Assembly (NCBI GenBank): GCA_025057995.1
Contig: JANXEW010000001.1
Location: 124,001 to 188,000 of the forward strand
From: Thermofilaceae archaeon
GTDB lineage: Archaea > Thermoproteota > Thermoprotei > Thermofilales > Thermofilaceae
DNA length: 64,000 bases
Direction: 5' to 3'
Part shown: piece after piece, positions 49,956 to 58,820 of the stretch
Position numbering within the stretch: the stretch's first letter is position 1
Layout: every line of letters starts with the position of its first letter
Position numbers and translations under genes: made by a program
Notes under the pieces: generated by a model
What the model was told of the DNA's origin: nothing
Seen by the model: only the letters and a program-made list of their open reading frames with translations
The model's database searches: none

Positions 49956-50864
49956 GTGCGCTTTAAGGGTAAGACCGCTATCGTGACGGGTGCCGGGAGA
50001 GGCATCGGGGCAGCTATCGCCCACAGGTTGGGCAGGGAGGGTTCAAAAGTTGTAATTTTTGACATCGACGGCGACAGCGGTGCTAGTAGGCTTGCTTCTC
50101 TCAGGAACGAGGGCGTAGAAGCGCTCTTCGTCAGAGGAGATGTCTCGAACGAGGCTGACGTAGCTAGGTGCGTTAAAGAAACCGTTGAAACGTTCGGTCG
50201 AGTAGACGTACTCGTAAACAATGCAGGCATCGGTTTCTCTGGGAAACCGATTTTTGAGCAGACTCTTGAGGAATGGTGGAGGGTAATTTCAGTTAACTTA
50301 ACCGGACCATACCTCTTTGCCAAGTATGCAACTGAAGTGATGGTTCAGCTAGGCGGAGGAGTGATTGTAAACATTGTGAGCACGAGGGCCTTACAATCCG
50401 AGCCAAACACCGAGCCCTACACGGCTTCGAAAGGAGGTCTCCTAGCTTTAACCCACGCATTGGCTGTCAGTCTTTCCCCTTACCGAATCAGAGTAGTATC
50501 TGTTTCACCAGGCTGGGTGGATACGAGCGAGTGGCAGGTGCCTCCTCGAACGCCTAGCCTATCCAATCTTGACCATACCCAACACCCTGCTGGGAGGGTT
50601 GGAAGACCAGAGGACGTAGCCGCACTAGTCGCTTTTCTAGCATCTGATGAGGCTAGTTGGATAACAGGTGTAAACTTCGTCATCGACGGCGGAATGACTA
50701 CGAGGATGATCTACTTGGATGACTTGGTTATCGCTGAATCCCTGGCTAAGCTTACGGGAGACCTAGAATTTGCGGAACTTGTAAGAAAGGCTGCGATGAG
50801 AAGTGATCTTCAAAAAGTCAAAGAGGTTTTAAAAACTGTTTTAGAGTCTTCCACTCAACGCTAA
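49956..50864 (+). CDS. Short-chain dehydrogenase with C-terminal extension
   Basis: A 302-residue SDR. VTGAGRGIGAAIAHRLG binds the cofactor and is followed by DIDG, which suggests NAD(H) preference. NNAGIGFSGK, the catalytic Ser in NIVSTRALQS and YTASKGG are intact. The usual end of the SDR fold, VIDGGM, is at about 248. A further 50-residue helical tail (IAESLAKLTGDLEFAELVRK onward) is unusual. The start is GTG 49956. Its stop overlaps the convergent UroD-like gene by four bases. A sugar or alditol dehydrogenase role is inferred from the neighbourhood. Confidence 0.88.
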   Translation: MRFKGKTAIVTGAGRGIGAAIAHRLGREGSKVVIFDIDGDSGASRLASLRNEGVEALFVRGDVSNEADVARCVKETVETFGRVDVLVNNAGIGFSGKPIFEQTLEEWWRVISVNLTGPYLFAKYATEVMVQLGGGVIVNIVSTRALQSEPNTEPYTASKGGLLALTHALAVSLSPYRIRVVSVSPGWVDTSEWQVPPRTPSLSNLDHTQHPAGRVGRPEDVAALVAFLASDEASWITGVNFVIDGGMTTRMIYLDDLVIAESLAKLTGDLEFAELVRKAAMRSDLQKVKEVLKTVLESSTQR

Positions 50865-51922
50865 TGGGCTAGTCGTCTACATTTTTTGGCTACGTTGTAG
50901 AGGGTGAGTATGTTCTCGATAGGAGTTTCTGGGAGGATCGTGTGGCATGGTCTCAGCGTGAAACCAGTAGGCCCCATAGCCTTGATCGTGTTTTCTACTT
51001 CAGTAGCTACATCTTGCGGCTTATATAAGGGGAGAGTTTGGACCCCTATGCAGCCCTCGAAGCTAAGTCTATCGCCATAAAGTTTCTTAATCCGACCTAC
51101 GTTCATGGCTTCTGGTTGGAGAGGGTCTAGGACGTCAACGCCTATCTCGATCAAATCGGGGATGATTGGTTCAATCCAACCGTCGCTGTGGAAGTGGAAG
51201 AAGGCTCCATGCTTATGTATTAAATCGGCTAATCGTTTATATCGAGGTTTAAGTAAGCGTCTCCACAACTCGGGGGATATCATCATCGTAGTCTGAGCCC
51301 CTACATCATCTCCGCTGTAGACTTGGTCAACGCCTGCTTCCGCCAACATTTTAGCTTGGCGTTCAGTTATCGAGAAAAGCTTGTCGAGTACGTACTCCAA
51401 TTCCATTGCCCCCTTGACCATAAGCTTGAAAATCTTATTGTAACCCAATATAGCGCAAGCTGTTTCAAAGGGTTGAAGAGCGTAGCCTATGACACAGTAA
51501 TCGTCGTAAAGTTTCCTAAACTTCTCCACTTTATCGAAGTCCTCCTCTCGAGGCTCCGGGAAAACGTAGTCTTTCACATTAAGTTCAGATAACGGATGTT
51601 TGACGTACATGTTGGTTCGGCCGTTGCTGGAGAAAGCCGAGACGACGCCGAAAACGTTTCTGTATAACCGCCTACCGTCAACCTCGGTGAAAAAGCCTTC
51701 TTCATACCCTCCTCTCAGACCTATCCCCAGCCAGCTTATGTTGGGTAAGAAACCCCTGTAGTCTATCTCAAGGCTCTTCAACAAATCCTCTACGTCGCTG
51801 GCGTACAGCGCAGCCATCAAGCTTCCAGCGGGTTCAGGTACTTCAATCCATAAACTTAAGGGAACCATATCTACCTCCTCTCTTTCTACAGCTCTAATGC
51901 AGCGCTCCCTGGACGACGGCAT
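50861..51922 (-). CDS. Uroporphyrinogen decarboxylase-fold methyltransferase-like protein
   Basis: A 353-residue URO-D superfamily protein. SSRERCIRAVEREEVDMVPL is the typical N-terminus. The TIM-barrel motifs YSGDDVGAQTTMMISPEL, FHFHSDGWI and CHTILPETPIENI fit the corrinoid-methyltransferase/UroD-like branch rather than heme-pathway HemE. No other heme or methyltransferase genes are near. Many archaea and Thermotogae place such proteins among sugar oxidoreductases, where the role is unknown. Cys, His and Asp residues in the C-terminal barrel suggest metal binding. Confidence 0.82.
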   Translation of the reverse strand: MPSSRERCIRAVEREEVDMVPLSLWIEVPEPAGSLMAALYASDVEDLLKSLEIDYRGFLPNISWLGIGLRGGYEEGFFTEVDGRRLYRNVFGVVSAFSSNGRTNMYVKHPLSELNVKDYVFPEPREEDFDKVEKFRKLYDDYCVIGYALQPFETACAILGYNKIFKLMVKGAMELEYVLDKLFSITERQAKMLAEAGVDQVYSGDDVGAQTTMMISPELWRRLLKPRYKRLADLIHKHGAFFHFHSDGWIEPIIPDLIEIGVDVLDPLQPEAMNVGRIKKLYGDRLSFEGCIGVQTLPLYKPQDVATEVENTIKAMGPTGFTLRPCHTILPETPIENILTLYNVAKKCRRLAH

Positions 51923-52064
51923 AAGTTGAAGAGAAGCGATAAGCTAAAACCTTTCCGAAGCAAGCGGTTTACCGTAGAACAGGTGTTGTAAACAGTATAG
52001 ACTTTTTATAAATAAGTACACATATATATCCCGCTCTCAAAACTTAACCGCCTGGGGGGTTTTA

Positions 52065-52940
52065 GTGGAGAAAAGGGTTTTAGGTAGAACTGGTTACAAG
52101 GTGACTTTCCTTACAGTTGGTGGAGCGGGACCCGGTTTTACCCCTGATGTCGAAGAAGGGGTTAGAGCGTTTGAGATGGCTTTAGAGAAGGGTTTGAACA
52201 TGGTGGATATAGCGCCGAGTTACGGTGAAGCAGAGGACAGGTTGGGTGCCTTGATCAGCAAGCATAGGGATCAGATAGTGTTAGCGGAGAAGACTATGGA
52301 AAGGACTAGGGAGGGCGCATGGAGGGAGTTGAAACAGTCTCTGTCTAAGTTAGGCGTCGAGAGCTTCGACGTGTACCAGTTTCACGCCGTCAGCTCGCTG
52401 GAAGAGCTCGACAAGATATTCGGTAAGGATGGTGCCCTCGAGGCCTTCCTTGAAGCAAGGGATACGGGCTTAATCAAGTACATCGGCATAACTGTCCATA
52501 ACGACATGAGGTTGGTCCTGAAAGCTCTTGAAAGGTTTGACTTCGATACTGTCTTAATACCGGTGTCTGCAGCTAGCATGGTCGCCCCGGCTCCAGAAAA
52601 CGATTTCCGCCCGGTCCTGAAGGCGGCAGTTGACAGGGACATAGGAGTGATCGCGATCAAGGCTATAGCTAAGAGCAGGTGGCTGGAGGAGCGTAAGGTG
52701 GTAGGCGATAGGCCTTGCACGACATGGTATGAACCTTTCATGGAGCAAGAGGATATAGACTTGGCAGTCTGGTACACGCTCTCTCAGGACGGTGTGACGA
52801 CTTACTCGATGGCAGCTGAAGTCAGGCTTTGGCCGAAAATCATTGGCGCTGGAGAAAGGTTCCGTAGAATGGACGGGGAGGAACAGGCTCGGGTTATTGA
52901 ATTCTTCAAGAGCAAAGGCGCTAAGCCGCTATTCCCCTAA
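52065..52940 (+). CDS. Aldo/keto reductase
   Basis: A 291-residue AKR. The catalytic tetrad is visible: Asp in NMVDIAPSYG, Tyr in the same motif, Lys in VLAEKT and His in VYQFHAV. The barrel ends in a C-terminal segment that is short compared with xylose-reductase-type AKRs, and it lacks the ferredoxin-like extension of some archaeal relatives. The GTG 52065 start is set by a strong GGGGGGT ribosome-binding site four bases before it. Two TATA-like elements (52006-52018 and 52021-52030) lie upstream. Probable sugar or aldehyde reductase in the surrounding catabolic region. Confidence 0.9.
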   Translation: MEKRVLGRTGYKVTFLTVGGAGPGFTPDVEEGVRAFEMALEKGLNMVDIAPSYGEAEDRLGALISKHRDQIVLAEKTMERTREGAWRELKQSLSKLGVESFDVYQFHAVSSLEELDKIFGKDGALEAFLEARDTGLIKYIGITVHNDMRLVLKALERFDFDTVLIPVSAASMVAPAPENDFRPVLKAAVDRDIGVIAIKAIAKSRWLEERKVVGDRPCTTWYEPFMEQEDIDLAVWYTLSQDGVTTYSMAAEVRLWPKIIGAGERFRRMDGEEQARVIEFFKSKGAKPLFP

Positions 52941-53759
52941 AACTCTTTAACATCCCAACCTTTCTATTATCTGAATTTCAGTCAAAGAACTATAATTGCC
53001 CTACAGAGTATCTCAAGCCGCTTTTTAACACATTTAACGTTCATGGATCCGCTAGTAGTGTAGCGGCGCAAGCGTAGGCAGGATTTAACGTCGCACGTGC
53101 CATGGATCTGGTGGACCCTAATGGTTTTTACAGCTTGACGCTAGAGCTAGCCTTTTCCAAGGTATACGACAATTGTATCGTGATGTGAGAAGAGCTGAGA
53201 GACTAAAACGTGATCGCTATCAAATGTTAGAAACGTTGTGTCAGATCCCGCTGAAGCTGCAATCAACACGTCAATGTTCGACATCGATTCCATCAGACAT
53301 GGCTTCAGCTTTCTACTCGAACAGCAGCTTTACAACCCTTCCCCAGTTCAATAATGGAAATAAGTCGAGTAGAAGCTTCAACAAGGCTACGTTCCGATTA
53401 TACCTCCTATAAGCTCCCGGCCTTCTACAGACTCTTTGGCACAGTCTTACGTGAAAGCTATGATCATCTCAACCGTAGTCTTTGCCTTTGACTTTACTAG
53501 CGCATCTATCACTTCTGAAAAACTCTTGTAGTCCTTGAGCACTGTAAGCTTATAATAAACGTCTACAATACGTGAAAGATTACGTATCTAACTAAGGGTC
53601 TCCGGAAAACGTCTGGAATACAGTTTGACTACAATTCATACACGACTGTAAATCAGAGATTTCTTGGAGGAGGACTAACTTAGAGGAGTTTCCGCTCTCT
53701 ACTCTAAATAGCGCTAGGGTTTGATTCACGTTTCTTGAATAAATGATTTTAAGAGGGAG
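52941..53759. other. 819-base stretch without an intact gene
   Basis: This gap holds the decayed PIN-like gene described separately on the minus strand. The first 200 bases have no reading frame of interest. Two short similar words (CATGGATCC near 53043 and CATGGATCT near 53101) are too short to call a repeat. The last 60 bases contain the strong purine-rich GAGGGAGG before the phosphotriesterase-like gene. Confidence 0.45.
53147..53570 (-). pseudogene. Decayed PIN-domain (VapC-like) toxin gene
   Basis: On the minus strand a frame reading RIVDVYYKLTVLKDYKSFSE runs to a TAA near 53448. After frame changes, KAEAMSDGID joins IDVLIAASAGSDTTFLTFDSDHV-type sequence that ends at TAG 53147-53149. 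The DVLIAA...LTFDSDH pattern is the C-terminal half of a PIN nuclease, where Asp residues bind metal; VDVYYKL may be the damaged N-terminal Asp strand. At least two frame changes and internal stops are needed, so it is not functional. No antitoxin gene is seen. The identification is by pattern only. Confidence 0.4.
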
Positions 53760-54728
53760 GTGTGTAGATCTCGTGTGGGCGTGATCAGAACCGTCCTCGG
53801 TGATATACCTTCTGACGCCTTCGGTATGGCTTTGACCCATGAACACATTATGTGCGATTTTATTGGCGCGGACAAAATCGATAGGACGAGATATGATCGT
53901 CGAGAAGTCTTCGAGGTTATGCTCCCGTTCTTAGTGGAAATTAAGGAGTTGGGTGTAACGGGATTCGTCGACTGTACTCCAGCATTCATAGGTAGAGATC
54001 CGTTACTACTTTTAAATCTGTCTAAAGCTACCGGAATCCATATCCTTACTAACACGGGTTTGTATAAGGAGCCGTATTTACCGAAGTACGCGTTCGAGTC
54101 TACAGTTGATGAACTAGCTGAAATCTGGGTGTCTGAAATTGAAGAAGGTGTAGAGGATGAAATAGTGAGGGCGAGATGGGGTAGAGTTGAAAGGTACCCG
54201 GTGAAGGCTGGTTTCATCAAAATCGCAGTTAACCCCGGACGTTTGCTGCCTGTGCAGGACAAAATTGTTAGAGCAGCTGCAAGGTGTAGCCTTTCCACCG
54301 AAGTAGCTATCGTTTGTCACACGGGTGAAGGTGTAGCAGCTCTAGAGCTGTTAAAAGTGGTCGAGCAGGAGGGGCTTGATACCAACAGGTTAATAGTTGC
54401 TCACAGCGATGCTATAGAGAGTCTAAACTATCATGCAGAGATTCTCCAGCGGGGCGCTTGGGTTTCCTACGACGGTATAAGTGAAACAACAGTTGATCGC
54501 ACGTTGAAGCTCGTGGACTTTATCGTCTCAAACGGTTATGAGAAACAAGTTCTACTCTCTCAGGATGCAGGCTGGTACAATGTGAGTGAACAAGGTGGGG
54601 GCAAGATTAGAGGATTCTCTTATATCATAAAAGAGTTTCTACCATTGCTGCAAAGAGAAGGTTATAGTTCAAAGTTAATAAACAAAATATTTGTAGAAAA
54701 TCCTTCTAGAGCATTCGAAATAAAATAA
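53760..54728 (+). CDS. Phosphotriesterase-family metal-dependent hydrolase
   Basis: Up to 322 residues from GTG 53760. The purine-rich GAGGGAGG ribosome-binding site ends at 53760, so GTG 53775 (VGVIRTVLGDIP) or GTG 53781 is a better start. Metal ligands are HEH in ALTHEHIMCDF, the carbamylated Lys in AGFIKIAVNPG, the His in VCHTGEG and LIVAHSDAI, and the Asp in LLSQDAGWY. Relatives hydrolyse lactones or phosphotriesters; archaeal members are usually lactonases. Given nearby sugar enzymes, sugar-lactone hydrolysis is plausible but unproven. Confidence 0.88.
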   Translation: MCRSRVGVIRTVLGDIPSDAFGMALTHEHIMCDFIGADKIDRTRYDRREVFEVMLPFLVEIKELGVTGFVDCTPAFIGRDPLLLLNLSKATGIHILTNTGLYKEPYLPKYAFESTVDELAEIWVSEIEEGVEDEIVRARWGRVERYPVKAGFIKIAVNPGRLLPVQDKIVRAAARCSLSTEVAIVCHTGEGVAALELLKVVEQEGLDTNRLIVAHSDAIESLNYHAEILQRGAWVSYDGISETTVDRTLKLVDFIVSNGYEKQVLLSQDAGWYNVSEQGGGKIRGFSYIIKEFLPLLQREGYSSKLINKIFVENPSRAFEIK

Positions 54729-54864
54729 GATAAATTATAGTTAATTTTTGTTTAAGAATAACAGCTACGGTAAGAGGGTCTAGTTTCGAAGCTGCATGAT
54801 TTACCCCGTCTTCTAGCACGCATTTACAGGATTAAGTTTATCTGTAGGATGAATATCCCACCTT

Positions 54865-55389
54865 GTGCCTGAGTCTAGTACAAAGGTGTCGGGCAGTAGT
54901 AAAGTCATCGAGATCCTACTTGTGATAATCCTAGCTTGGGCGGTTATAGCTAGCGGATTCGCAGCTTATGCCTATATGAGGGCCCAATCTCTTGAAGCTG
55001 AACTCACGCCGCTTCGAGTGGCTCTCGCTTCTACAGAGTCGGAGCTTAAGTCTCTGAGAGCTAAAATCGTGGTTGTTAACGTTGCGATCGATTACGGCAA
55101 TGGGACTATTAAATGGTATAACTCAACTCCGCTCCCTCAAGGGGCTACCGTTTTAAAAGCACTTTTAGTTACGGCGTCTCGAGTCGAATACACTTTAGGA
55201 CAATACGGGGCATACGTCACTTCTATAAACGGGGTTTCAGAGAAGATACTTTCATCCACTGAAGGTTACTCTTGGCTTTGGTACATATTTGAGGGCGGCC
55301 AATGGGTTATGGGACCGGTCGCCTCTGATCAATACGTGGTTAAAGACGGAGATACATTAATGTGGAGGTACGAGCACTGGAGATTTTAA
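54865..55389 (+). CDS. Membrane-anchored DUF4430-type protein
   Basis: A 174-residue protein starting at GTG 54865. One N-terminal membrane segment (about 13-36) is followed by a short helical stalk (about 37-65) and an external beta domain. That domain contains VNVAIDYGNGTIKWYNSTPL, GAYVTSINGVSE and YSWLWYIFEGGQWVMGPVAS, the signature of DUF4430 / transcobalamin-like C-terminal domains. Such domains are often linked to cobalamin or other ligand capture. The stop is two bases before the next gene's true start. A membrane-anchored beta-sandwich protein follows, so the three form one unit. Confidence 0.72.
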   Translation: MPESSTKVSGSSKVIEILLVIILAWAVIASGFAAYAYMRAQSLEAELTPLRVALASTESELKSLRAKIVVVNVAIDYGNGTIKWYNSTPLPQGATVLKALLVTASRVEYTLGQYGAYVTSINGVSEKILSSTEGYSWLWYIFEGGQWVMGPVASDQYVVKDGDTLMWRYEHWRF

Positions 55390-55946
55390 TCATGAGAAGA
55401 AATCGAAAAGACTATATATTAGCCTTTCTTTTATCATTATCTAATAATGAGGTTAAAGGTAGGTATGAATTAAGTAAAGAGTTGGGTATAGGCGAAGGTG
55501 TTCTCCGCGGAATATATCAGGAATTGAGGGAGGGTGGGTTAATAACAGTTGGAAAAGGAGGTACTCGACTAACGCCCAAAGGGCTAGAAGAGTTGGAGAA
55601 GATGTTGAGCGTTAATGGAATCATACATGCGGTTTTTCTAAACGATTTCGAGGTTTGGGGTAGAAAGTATATAGGTGTCGCTGCAGCTCTACGTCGTAAC
55701 GTAAAAAACGTGGTAGAAGCGCGTGACGCAGCCGTTAGATCTGGAGCCCATATAGCGTTAATTGCTAAAAGGGAGGCGGATAGGATATTCCTTCCGATGG
55801 TTGAAGAATACGATCTACTTCAAAATGCCCCTCAGTTGTACTCCGTTTTAGCGTCACTACCTCCTGCTGAATCCTATGCAGTCGTGCTAGGCGATAACCT
55901 CCTGCCTTGCGTTAAAGGTTTGATAGAGTTAGCCAAACAAGAGTGA
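55362..55946 (+). CDS. DUF4443-like winged-helix transcription regulator
   Basis: Up to 194 residues in the longest frame. The real start is probably ATG 55392 (MRRNRKDYILAFL), which gives 184 residues and clears the upstream stop. An N-terminal winged helix (about 10-70, KGRYELSKELGIGEGVLRGI and LREGGLITVGKGGTRLTPKG) is followed by an alpha/beta ligand-binding-like domain with VVEARDAAVRSGAHIALIAK. The arrangement matches archaeal DUF4443 proteins. It may regulate the adjacent DUF4430 gene and the nearby transporter genes, but the target is unknown. Confidence 0.72.
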   Translation: MEVRALEILIMRRNRKDYILAFLLSLSNNEVKGRYELSKELGIGEGVLRGIYQELREGGLITVGKGGTRLTPKGLEELEKMLSVNGIIHAVFLNDFEVWGRKYIGVAAALRRNVKNVVEARDAAVRSGAHIALIAKREADRIFLPMVEEYDLLQNAPQLYSVLASLPPAESYAVVLGDNLLPCVKGLIELAKQE

Positions 55947-55961
55947 ACGACAGACATAAAA

Positions 55962-56669
55962 ATGTTAACTCACTCTTATTTACTGATGTTCAAGCTCATG
56001 CTCGTAATCATCGTTTTACTCCCAGTGGCGTTAGCATTGCCTCTAATGTTTACAACGAGTAACGGTGAAACCCTTATTGGAGCCGTTATCGAGGTAGAGA
56101 AGCTGGATGGTACACGTTACACATATCATCTAGGACCTGAGGGTGTCATCACCGTCCCAGAGGTGCCTCTAGGGATTCTAAAGGTTAAAGTAGTCAGCTG
56201 GAAGGATGTTCCGATTGGATACCAGTGCGTGGCGACACCGCAGAACTACACGGTGAAAGTTCCAGGTATCCACAGGTTGGTAGTAAACGTGAAGGGATCA
56301 AGAGGCCAAAGTCTACACGGTGCAGCCGTTACTATCTTCCATCAAGGTAGAAGCGTAGAGGTAGGCGTTTCCGATGAGTCCGGTGTTTATAAGACGTTAC
56401 TGCCAGCGGCTAGCTATACGATAGCGGCAGAGTACGGTGGTTCTAGGAGAGAAGCTCAAGTTGATCTAATGTCCCCGCAAGAGGTTACTATACAGCTCGA
56501 CATATTCGGCGAAATAGGTGGGTTACCCTTATCATCAACTGAGTTTATGGGTATAATACTCCTCGCAATAGTCATACCTTTAGCGATTTTCGTGATAGCT
56601 TACGAGTACGCCCAATGGAGGAGGAGAAAACTTTTGCGGGTTGTTGCAGCGCCTCCAGCTGAAAAATAA
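55962..56669 (+). CDS. Membrane-anchored protein with carboxypeptidase-regulatory-like beta domain
   Basis: A 235-residue protein. Hydrophobic segments lie at both ends (about 6-28 and 195-217), the second followed by a basic WRRRKLLR stop-transfer tail. The middle has two beta-sandwich units: TLIGAVIEVEKLDGTRYTYH and GQSLHGAAVTIFHQGRS with YKTLLPAASYTIAAEYGG. The second is typical of carboxypeptidase-regulatory-like/transthyretin-type domains. It would be exposed outside the cell. It starts 15 bases after the regulator gene. With the DUF4430 protein it may form a surface ligand-binding unit. Confidence 0.68.
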   Translation: MLTHSYLLMFKLMLVIIVLLPVALALPLMFTTSNGETLIGAVIEVEKLDGTRYTYHLGPEGVITVPEVPLGILKVKVVSWKDVPIGYQCVATPQNYTVKVPGIHRLVVNVKGSRGQSLHGAAVTIFHQGRSVEVGVSDESGVYKTLLPAASYTIAAEYGGSRREAQVDLMSPQEVTIQLDIFGEIGGLPLSSTEFMGIILLAIVIPLAIFVIAYEYAQWRRRKLLRVVAAPPAEK

Positions 56670-56693
56670 AAAACTACAGGAAATAAAAAGACT

Positions 56694-58136
56694 TTAACTG
56701 AGAGTTAACAAGTTGACTGAATGTGGTGGTAGCTCTATCAATCTTTTAAAACTTTGGTCCCTTTCCCCTAATTTAACTCTATTCGGTTCATCGAAGGTAT
56801 TCATATCTTCGATGGATTCTCCAGAGATCCACTTATGGTTGAGAGAACTTGGCTCAAAGCCTCGAATGAAAATCTCAGTTTCAACTTTCTCTTCTGGATG
56901 CTTATTTACAAGGAAAAGGTATAACCTACCGTTCGTGAAGACAGCTGACGAATCGATATAGGGTACTTCAGAGTCGAGCTCATCAGAATGGTAGGATGGA
57001 GAGAAGGCGAGCGTTCGGACGACATCCCCCTCTCGAGCTTCTGCATAAAGCTTGAAAACTAGATACTGGGGCGTAAGAAGCATTCTTCCCTCATCATCAG
57101 TAAGTATTAGCGGTAACACGTTGACCGTCTGCGCAAAGCAAGCTAAAGGCACTATCCTGTTTAATCTTTGAAGCGAGTTCAAGACCAACGCTGTAAAGAT
57201 AGCGTCCTTAACCTTCGTAATTTGACTGAGCAGAGGCGGTTTAGCCTCAGGATACCATACGTTCCATTCATCGAAGGCCAGCTTAATATCTTTCTTCACG
57301 CCATACCTACGCTTAGTTACCTCAACTAGCCTGTAAATCGTCCTCAGATTCTCCTCCAACGCTGTCGGCCAGGCTGCGAGATCCTCGTAGGTTCTCCCCT
57401 GACGGTCAGCAAAAACATACGTGTGAACAGACAGATAATCGAAGTAGTTTCCAGCTATCTTAACCATATCGATGTTCCACTCTAGGTCGTAATCGCAACC
57501 CACTGCTACGATCTTTATCGTCGGATCAACTCGCATCATCTCGTTTACAAACTCTGCCGTCCTCCATGCGCACTCTTCCCCATCTCGACAAAAGCCTACT
57601 TGAAACCTACCCCAGAGCTCATTCCCAACCCCCCATAACTTAACGTTAAAAGGCTCCCGGTATCCCAGCCTTCTCCTCCACTCCGCATAGCGCGTATTCC
57701 TAGTAGAATTGCAGAACTCAACCCAGTGGGCAGCTTCCTCAGGCGTCCCGTTACCGGCGTTTACTACTATGAAAGGTTCGGTATAGACTAGTCTCGTCCA
57801 CTCTATGAACTCGCAAGTTCCAAACTCGTTCGACTCCTCAGCCTCCCAAGCCAACTCAAACTTTCTTGGCCTGCTCTCTCTAGGCCCTATACCGTCTTCC
57901 CAGTGGTAGGCAGATGCAAAGTTGCCTCCAGGCCAACGCACGATCGGAGGCTTTAACTCCCTAACAGCGTTAAGGACATCGAGCCTAAAACCTTTGAGAT
58001 TAGGTATCTTAGAGTTTTCTCCAACCCATATACCTCCGTATATACATCTCCCGAGGTGTTCAATAAACTGACCGTAAATCCTGTCATCTAGTCTCGCTAT
58101 TTTGCTTTCGGCATCGACAAAGACCTTGGCTTGCAT
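56694..58136 (-). CDS. abfA: GH51 alpha-L-arabinofuranosidase
   Basis: A 480-residue retaining glycosidase of family 51. Conserved elements are YGQFIEHLGRCIYGGIW (about 21-37), VRWPGGNFASAYHW (66-79), the acid/base E173 in LWGVGNELWG and the nucleophile E290 in AFDEWNVWY. It removes terminal arabinofuranosyl groups from oligosaccharides. No signal peptide is present, so it acts inside the cell on imported sugars. A TATA-like box lies about 29 bases before the ATG. It is a single gene, close to the ECF transporter genes. Confidence 0.95.
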   Translation of the reverse strand: MQAKVFVDAESKIARLDDRIYGQFIEHLGRCIYGGIWVGENSKIPNLKGFRLDVLNAVRELKPPIVRWPGGNFASAYHWEDGIGPRESRPRKFELAWEAEESNEFGTCEFIEWTRLVYTEPFIVVNAGNGTPEEAAHWVEFCNSTRNTRYAEWRRRLGYREPFNVKLWGVGNELWGRFQVGFCRDGEECAWRTAEFVNEMMRVDPTIKIVAVGCDYDLEWNIDMVKIAGNYFDYLSVHTYVFADRQGRTYEDLAAWPTALEENLRTIYRLVEVTKRRYGVKKDIKLAFDEWNVWYPEAKPPLLSQITKVKDAIFTALVLNSLQRLNRIVPLACFAQTVNVLPLILTDDEGRMLLTPQYLVFKLYAEAREGDVVRTLAFSPSYHSDELDSEVPYIDSSAVFTNGRLYLFLVNKHPEEKVETEIFIRGFEPSSLNHKWISGESIEDMNTFDEPNRVKLGERDQSFKRLIELPPHSVNLLTLS

Positions 58137-58160
58137 TGCAAGTTAGCAATCTCATCGTTG

Positions 58161-58170
58161 GTTAATAACG
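58161..58170 (-). promoter_or_regulatory. TATA-like box for the arabinofuranosidase gene
   Basis: The minus strand reads CGTTATTAAC, centred about 29 bases before ATG 58136. No ribosome-binding site is present between them. Confidence 0.4.
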
Positions 58171-58253
58171 CTTGTTTCCAAGCTTAGAAAAACCTTCGAA
58201 GTAAGTATCAAATGTGGATGAAGGAATTGATGAAATTTACGTGAGAAAGAACT

Positions 58254-58820
58254 TTAGAGTTTCAGAGCTTTCCTTACCTTTCCGGTTACAAGAGTCGCTG
58301 GTACAACCGAAAGCACTACATGGAGGCCGTTGAACAAGGCTATCAGGAGTAAGGTCATAGCCATAGCCTCCTCTCTGCCCTGTACAAGAAGTCCCGCTCT
58401 CGCCAAGAGGGCGCTCGAGTAGTCTAGCCAGAAGGGAAACAAGAACCCTAGGATAACGAAGTTAACGACGCTCATAACGGCTATTCTCGAGAGCGCAGCG
58501 CTGATCAAGGCGACCTTCCACCTGCGGCGTGCGACTTGCAACCCAAGTAGCATTGAAACTACTGCTAGAAACTTCATCGAGGCCCCCAACGGCTCGCTCC
58601 CCCTCGCCAACAACCCCAAAAAGTGTGCTAAAGCGCAAAGGTAGCTCCACCTAGCATCAACGAGAGCGAAGGTCATGACGGACGGTATCTCAGCTAGGTC
58701 GAACTTGAGAAACACGAGGGGGTAGAAGGGTATTTCGAGCCTAAGAAGGGATATTACAATTGCTAAAGCAGACATTACAGCGGCAACAGCCAACTTGTAG
58801 CTTACGCGCTGTCGAGCCAT
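58254..58820 (-). CDS. ECF transporter S component, RibU-like
   Basis: A 188-residue membrane protein with about six spans. FLKFDLAEIPSVMTFALVDA corresponds to the conserved 'K.D.aeiP' segment of riboflavin-type S components, and the N-terminal AAVMSALAIVISLLR is the usual ECF-docking helix with alanine-rich pattern. It should capture a vitamin such as riboflavin for the ECF core encoded at 59174-61565; the ligand is inferred. It sits 353 bases downstream of the core genes and reads as a separate transcript with a TATA-like element about 24 bases upstream. Confidence 0.72.
   Translation of the reverse strand: MARQRVSYKLAVAAVMSALAIVISLLRLEIPFYPLVFLKFDLAEIPSVMTFALVDARWSYLCALAHFLGLLARGSEPLGASMKFLAVVSMLLGLQVARRRWKVALISAALSRIAVMSVVNFVILGFLFPFWLDYSSALLARAGLLVQGREEAMAMTLLLIALFNGLHVVLSVVPATLVTGKVRKALKL

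Noticed and set aside
53173-53412. Plus-strand frame of 79 codons
   Set aside because: It lies opposite the PIN-like remnant and has a Ser/Thr/Asn-rich chance-like sequence.
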